NCBI GenBank assembly: GCA_038277395.1
Contig: CM076190.1
Coordinates: 232,840,618 to 232,904,617 of the forward strand
From: Dryocosmus kuriphilus
Lineage: Eukaryota; Arthropoda; Insecta; Hymenoptera; Cynipidae
DNA: 64,000 bases
Direction of reading: 5' to 3'
Position numbers and translations under genes: made by a program. Below the pieces are notes generated by a model. It was not told the origin of the DNA. It saw only the letters and a list, made by a program, of their open reading frames with translations, and made no database searches. Every line of letters starts with the position of its first letter. The first letter of the stretch is position 1. This document shows, one piece after another, positions 11,042 through 22,458 of the stretch.

Positions 11042-11312
11042 TGATAGTGCAAAACTCACCCGTCACAAGTTTAGAAACAAAAACAATTCCGTCTGCCATC
11101 TCCGGAGAAAGATAAACAGGGATTCCTCCTGATATTTTTTTTGCCTGGAAATTCGGAGCGATGATCAAACTCCAGGGGGACAATATCGACCCAAAATTCC
11201 GAGGGCTACTTATAAAATTTTTTTGTGTGAACTTCTCGGAATCGGAGCGGCGGCGAGAGAGGACATCGAATTGTCAACTGTACTTTTAACACCAGCTCCG
11301 CGGTACGTGGAC
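11042..11312 (+). repeat. Gypsy-2 A 5' LTR, first ~270 bases
   Basis: Direct repeat of 15633-15915 in the same element, and inverted match to 44800-45067 of copy B. It begins TGATAGTGCAAAAC next to BEL sequence and stops at a deletion junction with gag. Confidence 0.8.
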
Positions 11313-12212
11313 TAGGCCGTGGACAGAACCCTAACATAGTGTTAAAGTTGAGGGAGGTCAGCAGAGTAATCTGGCTTCTGCTGATAGTAGCAAAAAGAAT
11401 GAGTCTCCGGTTAGGGACCCCAGTGAAGTGGTTTGCTTCAACTGTGACCAACTCGGGCACTATCGGAAATTAAAAGAGAACCAGTGAGCACGGTCCTTGC
11501 TGCCACTCAGTCACCACAAACCGGGGCTGAAACTTTGGTTGGCCCCATTAAGAGCAATCCGAGTACTAGGAGCCGATAGGGGAACTGAACTACGGCTCCA
11601 GTCTCCGGAGGTGGTTTAAAGTGTGTGACATTTCAGGCGACAATAGATATGGAGGAACTTCAGGGTATCAGTATGCCCGACGGCGGGATAGATAGTGAAA
11701 TATTGTCTGAACAAGATAGCCTTGCGAGTGGAAACGGACCCTATAAAATTGACAGTAGAGGCCCAGATCCGCGACATCCCAGAAAGTACTACACATAAGC
11801 GGTGAAAAGGGATAGTCCTCCAGATAGCGAGTAGGCCCCGCCCCCTTGAGGAAGATTTAAAGTTAATTGGTACGTCAGAGGGTAGTATCACGGAAGCGGA
11901 TTTGATTAGTGGAATAGTCGAGACTGCCGAATTTGCCAATGGGGTACATGTGATGGCAACTTTTGAATCGATCCCACTGGACATACTAATCGGCATTGGA
12001 TCTTCTCGATTCCTTATTCGTAAATCGGTCTGGGATATAATAGCAAAGAAATCAAGTAGACAACTAGACTTTCCCAGGAAATCGCACTTGATAGTAGCAA
12101 ATTATTCGACAAATAGGATTATCGGTAAGGTCAACCTACCCATAACTTTTGATAGGTTTACTCGAATTTGTGAAGAGAGGGAAGCGTATAACCTGGACAC
12201 CGAAATGATACT
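11313..12212 (+). pseudogene. Gypsy-2 A gag tail and protease remnant
   Basis: Positions 11340-11500 match the nucleocapsid of copy B. The first zinc knuckle starts (Cys-x2-Cys-x4-His) but its final Cys is lost, and about 85 bases carrying the second knuckle are deleted near 11472. Downstream, 11600-12210 has several stops. The frame from 11902 includes VMATFESIPLDILIGI, which resembles the C-terminal part of a retropepsin fused to pol; I see no intact Asp-Thr/Ser-Gly triad here. The remnant therefore cannot make a working capsid or protease. Confidence 0.6.
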
Positions 12213-13587
12213 GTGGCTGGAGGGTCAAGGAAATTTGATATGGCTTTTCTCTTGCGCTCGAAGCCACGATGGCGTGGACAGATTACTCAGTGGGGAGGAG
12301 GATGCTTTGAAAGTTTTTTGAGAATAAAGCTCCCTACTAAATCGCAGGGTACGTGGGGCGAACCCACCTCATTACCATCACTATTGATGTTGGAGGTCAT
12401 GATCCCATCAAAGAGAGGTACCGCACAGTATCTCCAAAGTTACAATAAATAATGTACAAGGAGGTAGATATGTTGTTAGCTGTGAGTACCACCTCTGAAT
12501 CCTATGGCGAATGGTCCTCACCAATCATAATGGCGCGTAAGCCGGAGAAGAAGTATCATTTATGTTTGAATTTTTCGTAAATTAAACGCTATTTCCAGAA
12601 AAGACGCCTACTTACTTCCCTATATGACTGACATATTGAGGCAATTGAGGGCCCCGAAATATATTTCAAAATTAGATTTGAGTGCCACCTTCAATCGAAT
12701 CCCGCCAGAAAAGAATATTCAACCGTACACGGCATTTACTCTGTTGGGAGGAGGGTTATTCGAATTTAAGAGAATGCCTTTTGTTCCCACGGAAGACCCA
12801 GAAACGTCCCAGAATCTTATTGATAGGGTAATCGCGCCGTAGGTGAGACCGAGCGTGTTCAGTTACCCCGACGATATCATTGTTGTCATCCAGACCTATG
12901 AGGAACATCTGGTTTGTCTGGGAAGGGTTCTCGACCGGAGAGCCGAGGCGGGTTTGACGATAAATCCGGAAAAGAGCGAGTTTTGCTGTTCGGAGGTTAG
13001 ATACCTGGGATTTGTCGTCAAGAAAGCCGGTCTGAGGTTAGATCCATAAAGCCAGCTCCAGCAGTTTTCTACCCCCCCCCCAAGAACAGGTGAACAGATG
13101 AGTGGGCTTATGGGGATGTCCTCCTGGTATCGGCGGTTTATACCGGAATCTGCGACGGTTGCAGAACCACTCACGCAACTCTTCCGAAATAACGATAAAT
13201 GGCACTGGGGCGAGGAGCAAGAGGAGGCCTTTGATCATTTGAAGAGTGCATTGACCAATGCACCCATACTCGCGTATCCGAGATTTTAGAGCGTATAGGA
13301 GAATCCATTCAGTCTGCAGACTGATACTAGTGCGATCGACTTGGGTGCGGTTCTGACTAAGGTGCAGGATGGAGAGGAGAGGGTAATCGCTTTTGCGAGC
13401 AGAACTCTCCTAGCTGCTGAGCGGAACTATACCGTCACGGGGCGCGAATGCCTGGCAGTGATATGCGGAATCCGTAAATTTCGCGAGTATTTGGAAGGAT
13501 TCTATTTCAAAGTTATCACTGACCATAGTAGCTTACGCTGGTTACATAGCGTGAAGAACCCGACTGGCATACTCGCGAGATTCCGTA
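12213..13587 (+). pseudogene. Gypsy-2 A reverse transcriptase and RNase H
   Basis: Frames 12624-12842, 12843-13049, 13098-13289 and 13341 onwards follow one another with stops between. RT shows the MTDILRQL and KYISKLDLSA palm segment, then the catalytic box as YPDD where the family consensus is YLDD. The connection contains MGMSSWYRRFIPE. RNase H shows the GAVLTK start, RECLAV and the TDHSSLRWL segment, including a stretch that copy B has lost. A deletion at ~13587 removes the RNase H end and linker. The RT would convert the genomic RNA to DNA. Confidence 0.85.
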
Positions 13588-14545
13588 ACGTGGTCCAGCA
13601 CGATCGTAGTTGTGGTTCCTCCCAGAGATGTGAGATCGAGCAGTCTCGTCTGGCCGGCATGTTGGGACAGCGATTCGTGGAGCAGCCCTGGAAGGTGGTG
13701 GCTGGGGACATCATTGTTCACTTTTCCAAAAGAAGGCTTGGCCACAAGTATATCTTACTATTCCAGGATCTCTTCGCAAAGTGGATTGAACGCTTTGCGA
13801 TTCGTACAGCTAACGGCTCCTCAGTGAGGAAAGTGTTCGAGGATTTGGTGGTAACTCGATGGGGAGCATCGGCAGACATACATACCGACAACGGAACGGA
13901 GTTTGCGAAAAAAATATTCGAACAGATGTGTCGCGGATTCGGTATCATCCACACTACGACCCCTGTCTATCACGCCCAGGCCAAACCGACCGAGAGAGTG
14001 AATAGGGTTCTAAAGACCATGATCATTTCGTTCCTCCAGGATAACCACCAGGATTGGGACGGGTATCTGCCGGAATTACGTTTCGCATTTAATTCCGCGG
14101 TCCGCGGTACACTAAAGGTCTTTGAGCCATTTTGAATTTCGGACGGAATCCTCTCCCCCACAGGGCGATGCGACGAGATCTCGAGAAAAGCGACCAGTAC
14201 GCTAACCCACGACCGAAAAAATAGCTACAGAGGATGAAACGATTAGATCTCCTCCGTGAATGTGTATGTCGAAATCTGGACGAGGCGTTTGAGTCACAGT
14301 CCACGTATTATAATACGGGTAAAAGGGCTAGGGATTTCAGGGTTGGAGAGTTATTACTTATGACAAATAGGAAGTTGTCGAAGAAAGCGGACAAGGTGGC
14401 GGGTAAGCTCTTTCCAAAGTTTGAGCGCCCGTTTAGGATCAAACGACGGTTGTCCCCGGCAGTATTCACCCTGGTCAGTGACAAGGGAATGTTTGTCGAG
14501 AAGGAGCACGTCAAACACTTAAAAACTCTGGTCGCGGTAAACTAG
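13588..14545 (+). pseudogene. Gypsy-2 A integrase (catalytic core intact)
   Basis: The frame 13341-14135 runs through the end of the zinc-binding domain (Cys-x2-Cys near 13609-13632; the His pair is deleted) into the full catalytic core. The DDE triad is readable: Asp in VAGDI, Asp in IHTDNGTEF and Glu in AKPTERVNR. A stop at ~14135 separates the core from the C-terminal GPY/F-like domain (14234-14545, with RVGELLL and FPKFERPFRI). The pol stop is TAG at 14543-14545. The core is better preserved than the copy B one, which reads HTDHG. Confidence 0.87.
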
Positions 14546-14548
14546 TCG

Positions 14549-15055
14549 ATGGTCGAAAGTCAAGGCTTCGAAACCTTTTTCTCTCAGCATAACGTCTACG
14601 TAGACGACCCCAATATTGCGGAGGGGCACAGAATCCTCCTTGTCGTTCGCGAGGGTTGGACGCGGAATAAAGCGGGGGCTTCTCTTTAGGAACAAGCCAC
14701 GCCTCCGGCCAAGGAGAAGGTGCTTATCGAGAGCTCCCCTCGGGAGGGGGAGCGGTCATCCCAGCTTCTCTCCGAACCAACGAGGAGACGCGCTGCCGGT
14801 TGCCGGAGGCGGCCAGCCCTCAGTAGCGACGCGCCAGATTGAAGATCGCCGATCCCAGCTGCAGGAGGGGGCACAGAAGTCAAATTCCTACCATGGCCCT
14901 ATTCCATGGCGCTCCTCCGACTACAAGTGGCAGGGGCATATAAGGCAGCACAGCCCCGACCCCAAACCAGGCGTGGTGTTCTGCTATGGATGCAGGGAGA
15001 TAGGGTTCACGAAGGCGATATGCCCCAATTGTAGCCGGCTGTGGTTGCCTTAGAT
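14549..15055 (+). pseudogene. Gypsy-2 A downstream frame (ORF3) with a zinc-knuckle-like end
   Basis: The ATG at 14549 lies three bases after the pol stop and in the pol frame. It begins MVESQGFETFF and carries HNVYVDDPNIAEGHRILLVV, matching MVETQGIKHFF and the equivalent stretch of copy B (37288 down). A TAG at about 14688 ends this frame here, while copy B stays open. Further on, in another frame, 14980-15047 encodes Cys-x2-Cys-x9-Cys-x2-Cys (CYGCREIGFTKAICPNC). Its middle resembles the second gag knuckle of copy B. The region is not a recognisable envelope. Function unknown; nucleic-acid binding is inferred from the Cys pattern only. Confidence 0.6.
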
Positions 15056-15625
15056 TGGCAGCTGGCGAGTTCACCCTCTCTCCCTTTTCGCATTATAATC
15101 CAACCGCTCCCGAAGACTGCGTTTCTTTGTGTGGTTGCTTGTCCGTGTCGTACCGTTTTTTAATTTTGTTCTCTCTTTTGCCTAAACGGTCTGGATGGTT
15201 CATTCTCTCGTTACACCGCCCTGCTGAAGTGTTCCGGGGGAGTTCAACATTTATCGTGGTCGATGGACGGAGTAAGGCGTTGAAGCGGAGATCCCGGGGA
15301 AGCAAGATTAGGAGAACATGAAGATTTTTTTGGGTTGCACAGTTTATACGTCGGCATACCGTAAAGGAAGTTGGGAACCAAAGTACCGCAAAGTCGATTT
15401 ATGGGTATATCAGGAGGTTAGTTTTGTTTCTTTCCCTCATGGTAGATTCCTCTTTGATAGTATTTTAAATCTCAAAACTAGCGTCGAGAAGGCACTCAGT
15501 AGATGGCCAATCGTTGGAAGGATCTATTGTGAGTTGTTTGTTCGGGTACTACCGGTCACCCTTATTACTGGGTGAGATACTCGCCTGAATTCAAGCGACC
15601 AGTAGGCTCCGACTAAGGTTGGGGG
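15056..15625 (+). other. Gypsy-2 A 3' untranslated region and polypurine tract
   Basis: No coding signal. Positions 15056-15245 match copy B 36291-36450 and the match stops at 15245 in a CCGGGGGAGTT segment. The bases just before the LTR (GGTTGGGGG at 15618-15625) look like the polypurine tract that primes plus-strand synthesis. Confidence 0.55.
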
Positions 15626-17166
15626 TGTTGCGACAATGCAAAACTCACCTGTCATAATTTTGAAAACAAAAACAATTCCCCCTGCCGGTTCCGGGGAAAG
15701 ATAAACGGAGATTCCTCCTCATATTTTTCTTGCCTAGAAATTCGGAGCGATGGTCAAACTCTCCGGGGGCACTTTCGATGCAAAATTTCGAGGGTTATTT
15801 ATATTTTCTTTTTTTTGTTGTAAACTGTCCCGAAAATCATCAGAGCAGCGGCGACAGAGGAAATCGAAATGTCAATTGGACTTTAAACACCAGCTTCTCG
15901 ATACGTGGACTGGCCAGGGTTCCTCATCCATGGCAGGAACGGATAGCGGAGAAACCGCAGGTGGATGCATCTCTTTCTGCCATACCGGACGGTCAATGTT
16001 GATAGAGAATACCAAAGCTAGAGTGAAGGAACGTCGACAGCAGTAGGAGAAGCAAGCCGATCCGCCAATCAACAGCTTTCAACGAGATATTTATGGCAAC
16101 ACCGGAAACCCGCGTATAGGAGAGGGCGCTGAAAACGGTGAAACATATTGAGAGGTACTTAATTTGTCTGCTGTTTGTAAATTGTAATTATGGATTCTGA
16201 GTGGAATAAATACACGAGAAAATTAGCTACTCAGAATTATCGTATTCTCTCGCTAAAATAGTTTCTCTCTATCCTTGGTCGAACCCAGAAGCTCCGGAGT
16301 GTCAAATGGTGTCGGAAAGGGCGAACGCTTCGACCGTTTTAAACCCTTTCCTAACTTCGATTGAGGTTCCTGAGTGGGATTAGGACAGTGGAAATGTAAC
16401 CCACTAAGAACCGTAAGGTCCTTTCGTTAATCAAATGTTTCTCTATGTTTGCCGCCAGAAATACCGGTAGCACTTCCACTCAGGATAGCGTGGTTGACCG
16501 GCGGAAGCACAACGATTGGCAGACGACTGCGATCCGGGCGGAGGGAGCCCTCCCATTGGCTGAATCCATTTCCGCGAGCTGGGCGCTCCTAAAGTCTCGA
16601 CGCTGCTCGACCTACTCTCCTTCTAAATATACTAAGAGAAAGTTTTACCCCGATTTTATTGTAAGAATTATACAGGAATATTTTTTCGTGGTCCGCAATA
16701 ATGAGGTCTTTCTCTATGAATTTTGGTATCCGACCACGAAAGACCTAAGGTGGTGAGATTGGGGTATTTTCTAGTTCGGTCTGTTTTGCGATAACCCACG
16801 ATCACGAGCAGTTTAGGTTAACCTTCTTTGAGCTCTCTGTAGTTAAAGTTGCTTGTCAAACTTCAATTTCTTTCGATAAAATTTACTGGTGTCATTATTC
16901 TTATCAGCGTCCCATGCCCTAAAATGAATGTATTCTTTATGAATGATAAAACAAAGAAAAGTGTTGTTATCCTAAAAAGTCGGCTTCCGGCTTGTTTGTG
17001 GTTGGGCGAATATCTCCTATAAAATAAGAGGCATAAAAGCTTTTTTGAGATAGTAAGCATCCCTGTTTGGTATTCGGTTAAACTTGAAATTCTTTAATAG
17101 CGATACGATCATAATGTGTTTCAACGCCGCCATTGACTGGCGCCCATGAGCAATTGTAAAATATCA
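15626..17166 (+). repeat. Gypsy-2 A 3' LTR (about 1.54 kb)
   Basis: It begins TGTTGCGACAATGC after a G-rich tract and ends in ...ATATCA. The first 280 bases repeat the 5' LTR fragment, and the whole aligns inverted with 43162-45067. It is long for an insect Gypsy LTR. Compared with copy B it lacks about 110 bases near 16262 and about 250 bases near 16600. The right edge passes directly into BEL/Pao RT sequence. A 103-codon frame (16445-16756) lies within it and is unsupported. Confidence 0.8.
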
Positions 17167-17870
17167 AAGTAGACCTTGAATTACTCTGTGGGAAATTTAT
17201 CTAGAAACTAAAATTCCCCTCACAATATATACAAGCTCCATAACACTTCTCGCTCGCCTTACAAAATATATGAAGCTGAATGTTGATGGCTCGATTTAAA
17301 ATTCCCTTTCACATTGAGAAGCATTTATTTCCGTATGAAATTCTATCCAAGTTTTGTGTATGTAATTCGGTAATGACTCATCCCTGTTTACCTTCAACTC
17401 CCAGAGTTTGGCATAATTATTTTTGCAAATACAATGATTGGTCCTAGTAAACCTAGTTGATCAAATTGTTTGGTAACCTCAGAGAGTACCGTTCTTCTGT
17501 TTATTTTATATTTTGGTTAGGGAGACCACACAGAGTAAATTATGCTATCATTACTAGAGTTCCATGCAACACACAAGGTTTTTAATGACTTACTATAATT
17601 AAATTAGATTTTTTGATTAATGCTAGGGTCTGGAATTCCTCGTAGGAGATTTATATCATTTGAGGCCCACTGGCGCATATCTATTAGGCCGAGATTGAGT
17701 AGTTTTATTATATTATCTCATATTTGAATTCTTTCTTCAATAATTTCCGCCCCCGTGACGAGATCATTAACATACCAATCTCTCTTAAGGACAACAGCTG
17801 CTTTCGGGTTTTTATGAACTTCGGAATTTATTAATTATTTAATAGCGCGTGTCGCAAGATATGGGAAGAA
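17167..17870 (-). pseudogene. BEL/Pao A RT C-terminal part and connection
   Basis: Translation of the minus strand gives PYLATRAIK, then RDWYVNDLVTGA, then WASNDINLLRGI, which are hallmark segments of Pao-group RT. The catalytic box reads YVND in place of YVDD, and in-frame stops lie on both sides. Further down, the NRRTVLSEVTKQFDQLGLL segment marks the RT-RNase H connection. The element is interrupted at 17167 by the Gypsy-2 A LTR. Confidence 0.75.
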
Positions 17871-17871
17871 T

Positions 17872-18300
17872 TTATTCCAAATGGCACGGTATTGAAGTGG
17901 AACGTGCTTTGGTTGCATCGCGCGGAAAGATGTTATGCAGTACCAATTCAGTTATCTGTTGAATTGCGAGAAAGCTAAGTGTTTTTTTATAATTCCTATG
18001 TAGAGAACAAACTATTGTTTTGAAAACAGCTTTACCGACTGGTGGTATGTTGTCTAATGCACCCACAGGAACAGGACATCCTTTCCTTGGCAATCGTAGT
18101 GCCATATCTAACTTCTCCGTAATGAAATTAGCAGATGTACAGGTATCCAGAAGTGCTTGACACCGAAAAGGTGTCTGTCTTTATCCAACGAACAAATCAC
18201 CGCAGTTGTCATTAATTGATTCATTGGGATCTTTGTCCTTAGGTAGAGGCATCACTTAATGTTTCCTGTGGGCCTTGCGAGCTATGATTTTGAGATTGAG
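17872..18300 (-). pseudogene. BEL/Pao A retropepsin and pol start
   Basis: The frame 17872-18105 begins MALRLPRK and runs through KAVFKTIVCSLHRNYKKTL, typical of the Pao region after the protease active site. Just upstream, the minus strand encodes LLDTCTSANFITEKL, where Pao proteases have Asp-Thr-Gly-Ser. The Gly is replaced by Cys, which should kill the aspartic protease. Confidence 0.7.
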
Positions 18301-19115
18301 AACTCAAGATGTAAGAGAGTTTTATGCTATTTGTTGCAAACCATGCAGTTACCGAAATGACATTCTTCTAATTTGTGGTTAAATCGAAAACAATTTGGGC
18401 AAAGTGAGGCGTCTCGCATAATTTGAATCCTTTCCTGAACAGAAGGAATGCGGAACTTTTCACAATGCCCAATGAAGCTAATGGTTACTTTTGTTGTTGT
18501 GTGTCACCAGCTAGATTTATTTAACCTTCAGAGGTTTGCTTTTCTTGGATTCTTAGACGCAGTATTAAACTAAGATGTCGAGAAGCAATGAAACATTCGT
18601 CTTGATATTTTTGTTCTAAAAGGTGCAACGCAAGGCTATAATTTCTTACAGTTATTGAAAAACCTGATATTTTTTGTGCTGCATGATTCTTACGTGCCGA
18701 TTTTGAATATTGTAGTTTTGCTACATTTGTTAAATCAGTTTCATTATGTATCAAGAATGTAAATGAATCCCTGAATAAAGTACGATCTATGGTACCTGTA
18801 GATTAATTTTCTAGTTGCGTAGAGGTTTTAAAAGCTGCTTAGCGTCTGCCACTGTATCAAGATGATCATCTTAAATGGCATAACGTTCAAGGGCAAGATC
18901 TATATGAGGGGTTCTGTGTCTAACAGCTCGATTTGATCATGCATATCTTCAAACTTATCAAATATATTCTTTAACCTACGTAGATGTAAATTTAATCTTA
19001 TTGCATCCGGCACATCTTCACGATATTTAGCTGAGAAGCTGTTGAAGTTAGATATTTGATGTTCGATCGTATTTCTCTTTTTGTTTAAAATTACAAGTTG
19101 CTGTTTTGACATCAT
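18301..19115 (-). pseudogene. BEL/Pao A gag
   Basis: Two frames are clear. 18900-19115 (71 residues, MMSKQQLVILNKKRN...) is the N-terminal helical part. 18521-18754 (77 residues with VAKLQYSKSA, AAQKISGFS and LLEQKYQDE) is the conserved Pao gag core. Around 18350-18430 the minus strand encodes a Pao-type zinc knuckle (LCPNCFRFNHKLEECHFGNC). Stops at about 18755-18900 and after 18521 break the protein. Gag would form the particle. Confidence 0.82.
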
Positions 19116-19249
19116 TATCGATTAAAAGTAAATGAATGGACATATTTTGGAACTATCTCACCTTTTGTTGTATCAGGAGACTGCTTTTTGGGATTGGAAG
19201 ATCTTTCGTGACATTTCGCGAACCAACGTTTTGATGTTAGAGGGATGCT

Positions 19250-19271
19250 CATAATCTGGCTCGATGGGCCA
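19250..19271 (-). other. BEL/Pao A primer-binding site candidate
   Basis: Directly after the LTR end (minus strand ...ACAAAACA) the sequence begins TGGCCCATCGAGCCAGATT. TGG plus a tRNA 3'-end-like stretch at this place is what a retrotransposon primer site looks like. I did not assign the tRNA. Confidence 0.45.
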
Positions 19272-19485
19272 TGTTTTGTCGAGTAAGAACTAAGCGTAAT
19301 GCATCACATACCGACTAACAGAATAAAAACACAACTATTCAATTGTATTATACATTTTCACACTTCACCAAAATTTGAACTTCGAGTGAGCACCCGGTTT
19401 CTCACGTTAACGCTACCTGGCTCCCCTTTTTATCGTAGAGGAAAGGGGCAAAGAACAAGTCAAAAAACAAATCGTCAATGCATGT
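19272..19485 (-). repeat. BEL/Pao A 5' LTR, partial
   Basis: It matches the inner half of the copy B 3' LTR (47200-47456) in inverted orientation, including the end ...CGACAAAACA. Beyond ~19485 the match is lost, so the outer part of the LTR is missing or replaced. Confidence 0.7.
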
Positions 19486-19984
19486 AGTGCAACAGTCCAC
19501 ACGTAATTCCGCAGTAGGGCGAAACACGTGGAACGATTGTCATATATCGTGCAGTTGTTTCAGTGTGAAATGCAAATTTTATTGGAATATGTGTAATTTT
19601 TTACAAAAAATTGGGGAAATAATATATTTTTATAAAAAAGGACAGAATTAAAGACGTTTGTAGTGAAATTTCAGTAACATATTGTGGCATACACGTATAG
19701 GGGTTTAATGAAACAGGTCGGGATTTGAAGATTTTTTTTATAAGAAATGATAAAAGATAATTGGCAAGGAATTATTTTATATGAAATAATAAAACCGTTT
19801 TTTCGGGAAGTCAACTCTATTTTTGCCGCAAGTGCAAAGTATACATTTTAAAAATTTTTTCCTATAAATTTAGCAATTTTAAGGACAATTTTAAAAATAT
19901 TTATGTCTAGGTTACCCTCATACATTTTTTGTTGTTGAAAAAGTTACCATATTCACCTTTAATTACCATGAATTTTTTCCAGTA
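19486..19984. other. AT-rich stretch with one repeat unit
   Basis: Positions 19515-19620 are a diverged direct repeat of 9600-9702, the edge of the AT-rich block. The rest has no frame or element I recognise. Confidence 0.4.
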
Positions 19985-20599
19985 TGTTTCGTCAAAATAA
20001 ATTTGGTTTTTATACAGAAAATCTAGTGTACTGATGTACGCACAGAGGATTCTATTTGCTTTTCTCAACCATCGTGCATGTGCAGGCCCTGGAATGCGAA
20101 CCGAAATATCGTTGAAATACTACCATCTCGTATGGCAAGTGAAACTTCTAGACTATACTGTCGATTTTGAATCAGAGTTTTTCGATCAATCTCTGGTATT
20201 TCACAGTCAATTTGTTTTAAAACTAAAACAGAATCTTCTCGCAGCTACTGAGCTTTCTACCAACTGGCCAGCACGTATCTTTGGCATAATCATCTTGCCA
20301 TCTATGTATTGATATAAATGTCTGAATGGTAGTTCGTTGAAATGGAGCAAACGTACGCCCCATTACAAAATATGCTTCAAGCTGATTTCTGCCCGATGAT
20401 TCACACCGTTATTCCAGTCTCTGTTGACATCAGTTGCTTTGCCTCCCACTACGTCCATCTCATCCAGTGAAAATCCACTTTCACGAAGGTGGGAGGGAAT
20501 GAGAGTAGAAATGTCCCCTGAGCGCCCTGCTGAAGCATTGACGTAACCAGCATAAAATGAATTTGCTTCTTGAATATGTGAGTAGTGCTCTTCTTTCAC
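19985..20599 (-). pseudogene. Decayed fragment of a dispersed protein-coding repeat
   Basis: The minus strand carries a 78-residue frame (20363-20599) followed by HFNELPFRHLYQYIDGK and, near 20060-20110, HARWLRKANRILC. The combination of a FNELPLRHL-type segment and an S/HARWLTKANRI-type segment is familiar to me from a multi-copy uncharacterised protein family in insect genomes, probably a transposon product. That identification is from memory and not checked. Stops are frequent. No function is assigned. Confidence 0.35.
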
Positions 20600-22458
20600 T
20601 GGTCTCTAAACCTTTTTTCTCAAATTTTTTTAATGATCAGCGCGTCATCACTTCGGCATCGAAGTAGAAACCACGAAGTGAACTTTGAGGTTCTAGAGTG
20701 TCCGTTCATAATGCAGTCCGCAGGCGATTTTTCTCTCCTTAATTTGTTCTTATCTGTCACACGAGACAAATCAGTGTTTGAGATAATACCAGCGGCTTAC
20801 AGCCCATTCGACGCTATTGCAGCAGTAGCGCGCGATCGATATTCCGAATCTTTTGCTATTTTTACCTGCGGCTTTCAATAAAATAATCATCTGGCAACAT
20901 TCATTATGGACTGTTTCGTAACTTGCGTCGTTCCCTCTTCTTCTGTCTTTATTATTTTATGGTACTTTGTCATCGCGAAGATTGTCTTGTATGGATTTGG
21001 GATTTGAATCTTTGGGCAAACCAATAGAACATTCTTTCCAAGCTTCCTCGCGATGTTATCTTTCTATTTTGTTACACAATTCCCTCGACTCTTTTGAATC
21101 CAGACATCCTGTATTTCCGATAATAAAATCACGCTGCCAATGATAGTTTCATCCCTCATCCATGCAACATCTCACAATATCGTCGCAGGTCGGAAGCTTA
21201 ATTGTGGACAAGTCTTTATTCTTACTTCCAAAGATGGAACAATAAAAGTTCCTCCTGAGAATCTTCTTCCCTTCAATTACCACGAGCACGAGAAACTCAG
21301 ATCACAGCACAGTAAGGAACTATACGTAATTAACAGAAAGAAAATCTTTGAAAATGATAAATTAAAGAGTGGATCAGAAACAACTTGAAATTGCAACGTA
21401 CGACCTCCTATGCGTCGCGGCAACTGAAGTCGGATTGGGCTCGCTGGGTGCGCTAAGACAATAGCAATGCATGTTTAGACATGCGCGGCCTTGAACATCG
21501 TGAAACCTTGATACACCAGCCTATGATAGAAGTCTTTTACAAGCAAGAACGTGAAAAATGCAGTGCACCATGAAGGCACACGCACGAAGGACCATTTAGC
21601 AAGGGTAAAGGAATTTCGTGATTTTAGGTTTTTTTCTGGAATAATCGTATTTTATGAGCTCATTGCGCAAGATGTTAGCATCAATATTTTGACAAGTTTT
21701 TAGCTGATCTCAGCAGGTGAGTGCCCATAGGCACGACTTGGTCCAGCCATAACAACTTCTACTCGACAGTCACTACTTATGACAGTTTGGACCGGTATGA
21801 GACGTACTAAAGCGCTGCATACCGCTTTCATCCAATTTCGGTATCACACTGATAAACTCGTACTTACGGTGCATAAAATCTGCGATATTTGCTTCGAGCT
21901 TCGTGATCATGCTGCAAGCTTGACACTTGATACCATCACCTGGTTGCGGCATTCGACCCACAATTAACTTATTCGATACGCTATTGAGTAGAGGTGGTGA
22001 TAGTAGAGAATGATAAGGTAATTGAACAGTGAGGGATTGCTGGCTCTCGTTAGCAGAACATGCTAAGCGGAATTTTAATACATCACAATATTCTCGGCCA
22101 TCGCACTCGATAGGATGGAAAGGGGCAGCGCATGCTATAGGCAGGCACAGACTTATACATCGCAAAAATCGTATGCTGTCTCATTTTGGAGCGGAGAAGA
22201 GGTGCCATCATTTAACGCTAGGTATCATGTATACTGGGCTCTCGCAAGCAAGAAGAAGAGGTTGCTCTATAAAGGCGTCTTTGCACAGGCGTCCCCCTAT
22301 TTTACGCTTCTCTCACCTTTTGGCTGATTCTAAGGACTTTTCCCACCTTGGGAACTTAGTTTCTCCATCTCAGCTTCTCGATTGCGAGGCTGGGGTTTCG
22401 AGAGACGATCTTGCTTTTTCCTTCAGTTCATTCTTTGCGCTCGATCGGATATATGATG
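20600..22458. other. Unassigned stretch
   Basis: No element ends found. Short frames are open at 20585-20881 (+), 21140-21388 (+) and 21773-22165 (-). The last one, 130 residues with several Cys, is the longest, but it matches nothing I know. Base composition is more balanced than in the AT-rich spacers. It may be decayed transposon or host DNA. Confidence 0.35.

Larger units (their letters stand above)
11042..17166 (+). mobile_element. Gypsy-2 copy A, LTR retrotransposon nested in BEL/Pao
   Basis: This Ty3/Gypsy element is inserted in the pol of BEL/Pao copy A. It has a partial 5' LTR (11042-11312), a gag and protease remnant, RT, RNase H, integrase, a conserved reading frame after pol (14549 on) and a long 3' LTR (15626-17166). 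Against copy B it has two large deletions: about 4 kb joining the 5' LTR to the gag zinc region near 11312, and several hundred bases between RNase H and integrase near 13587. I could not identify its target duplication with confidence. Confidence 0.85.
17167..19271 (-). mobile_element. BEL/Pao copy A, 5' part (gag, protease, RT remnant)
   Basis: In element order: leader and primer site (19271-19116), gag (19115-18300), protease (18240-17872) and the RT end with its connection (17870-17167). Gypsy-2 A follows, then the RNase H and integrase part at 11041-9703. Most of the RT fingers and palm are missing by an internal deletion between protease and the RT end. Stops are frequent. Confidence 0.8.
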
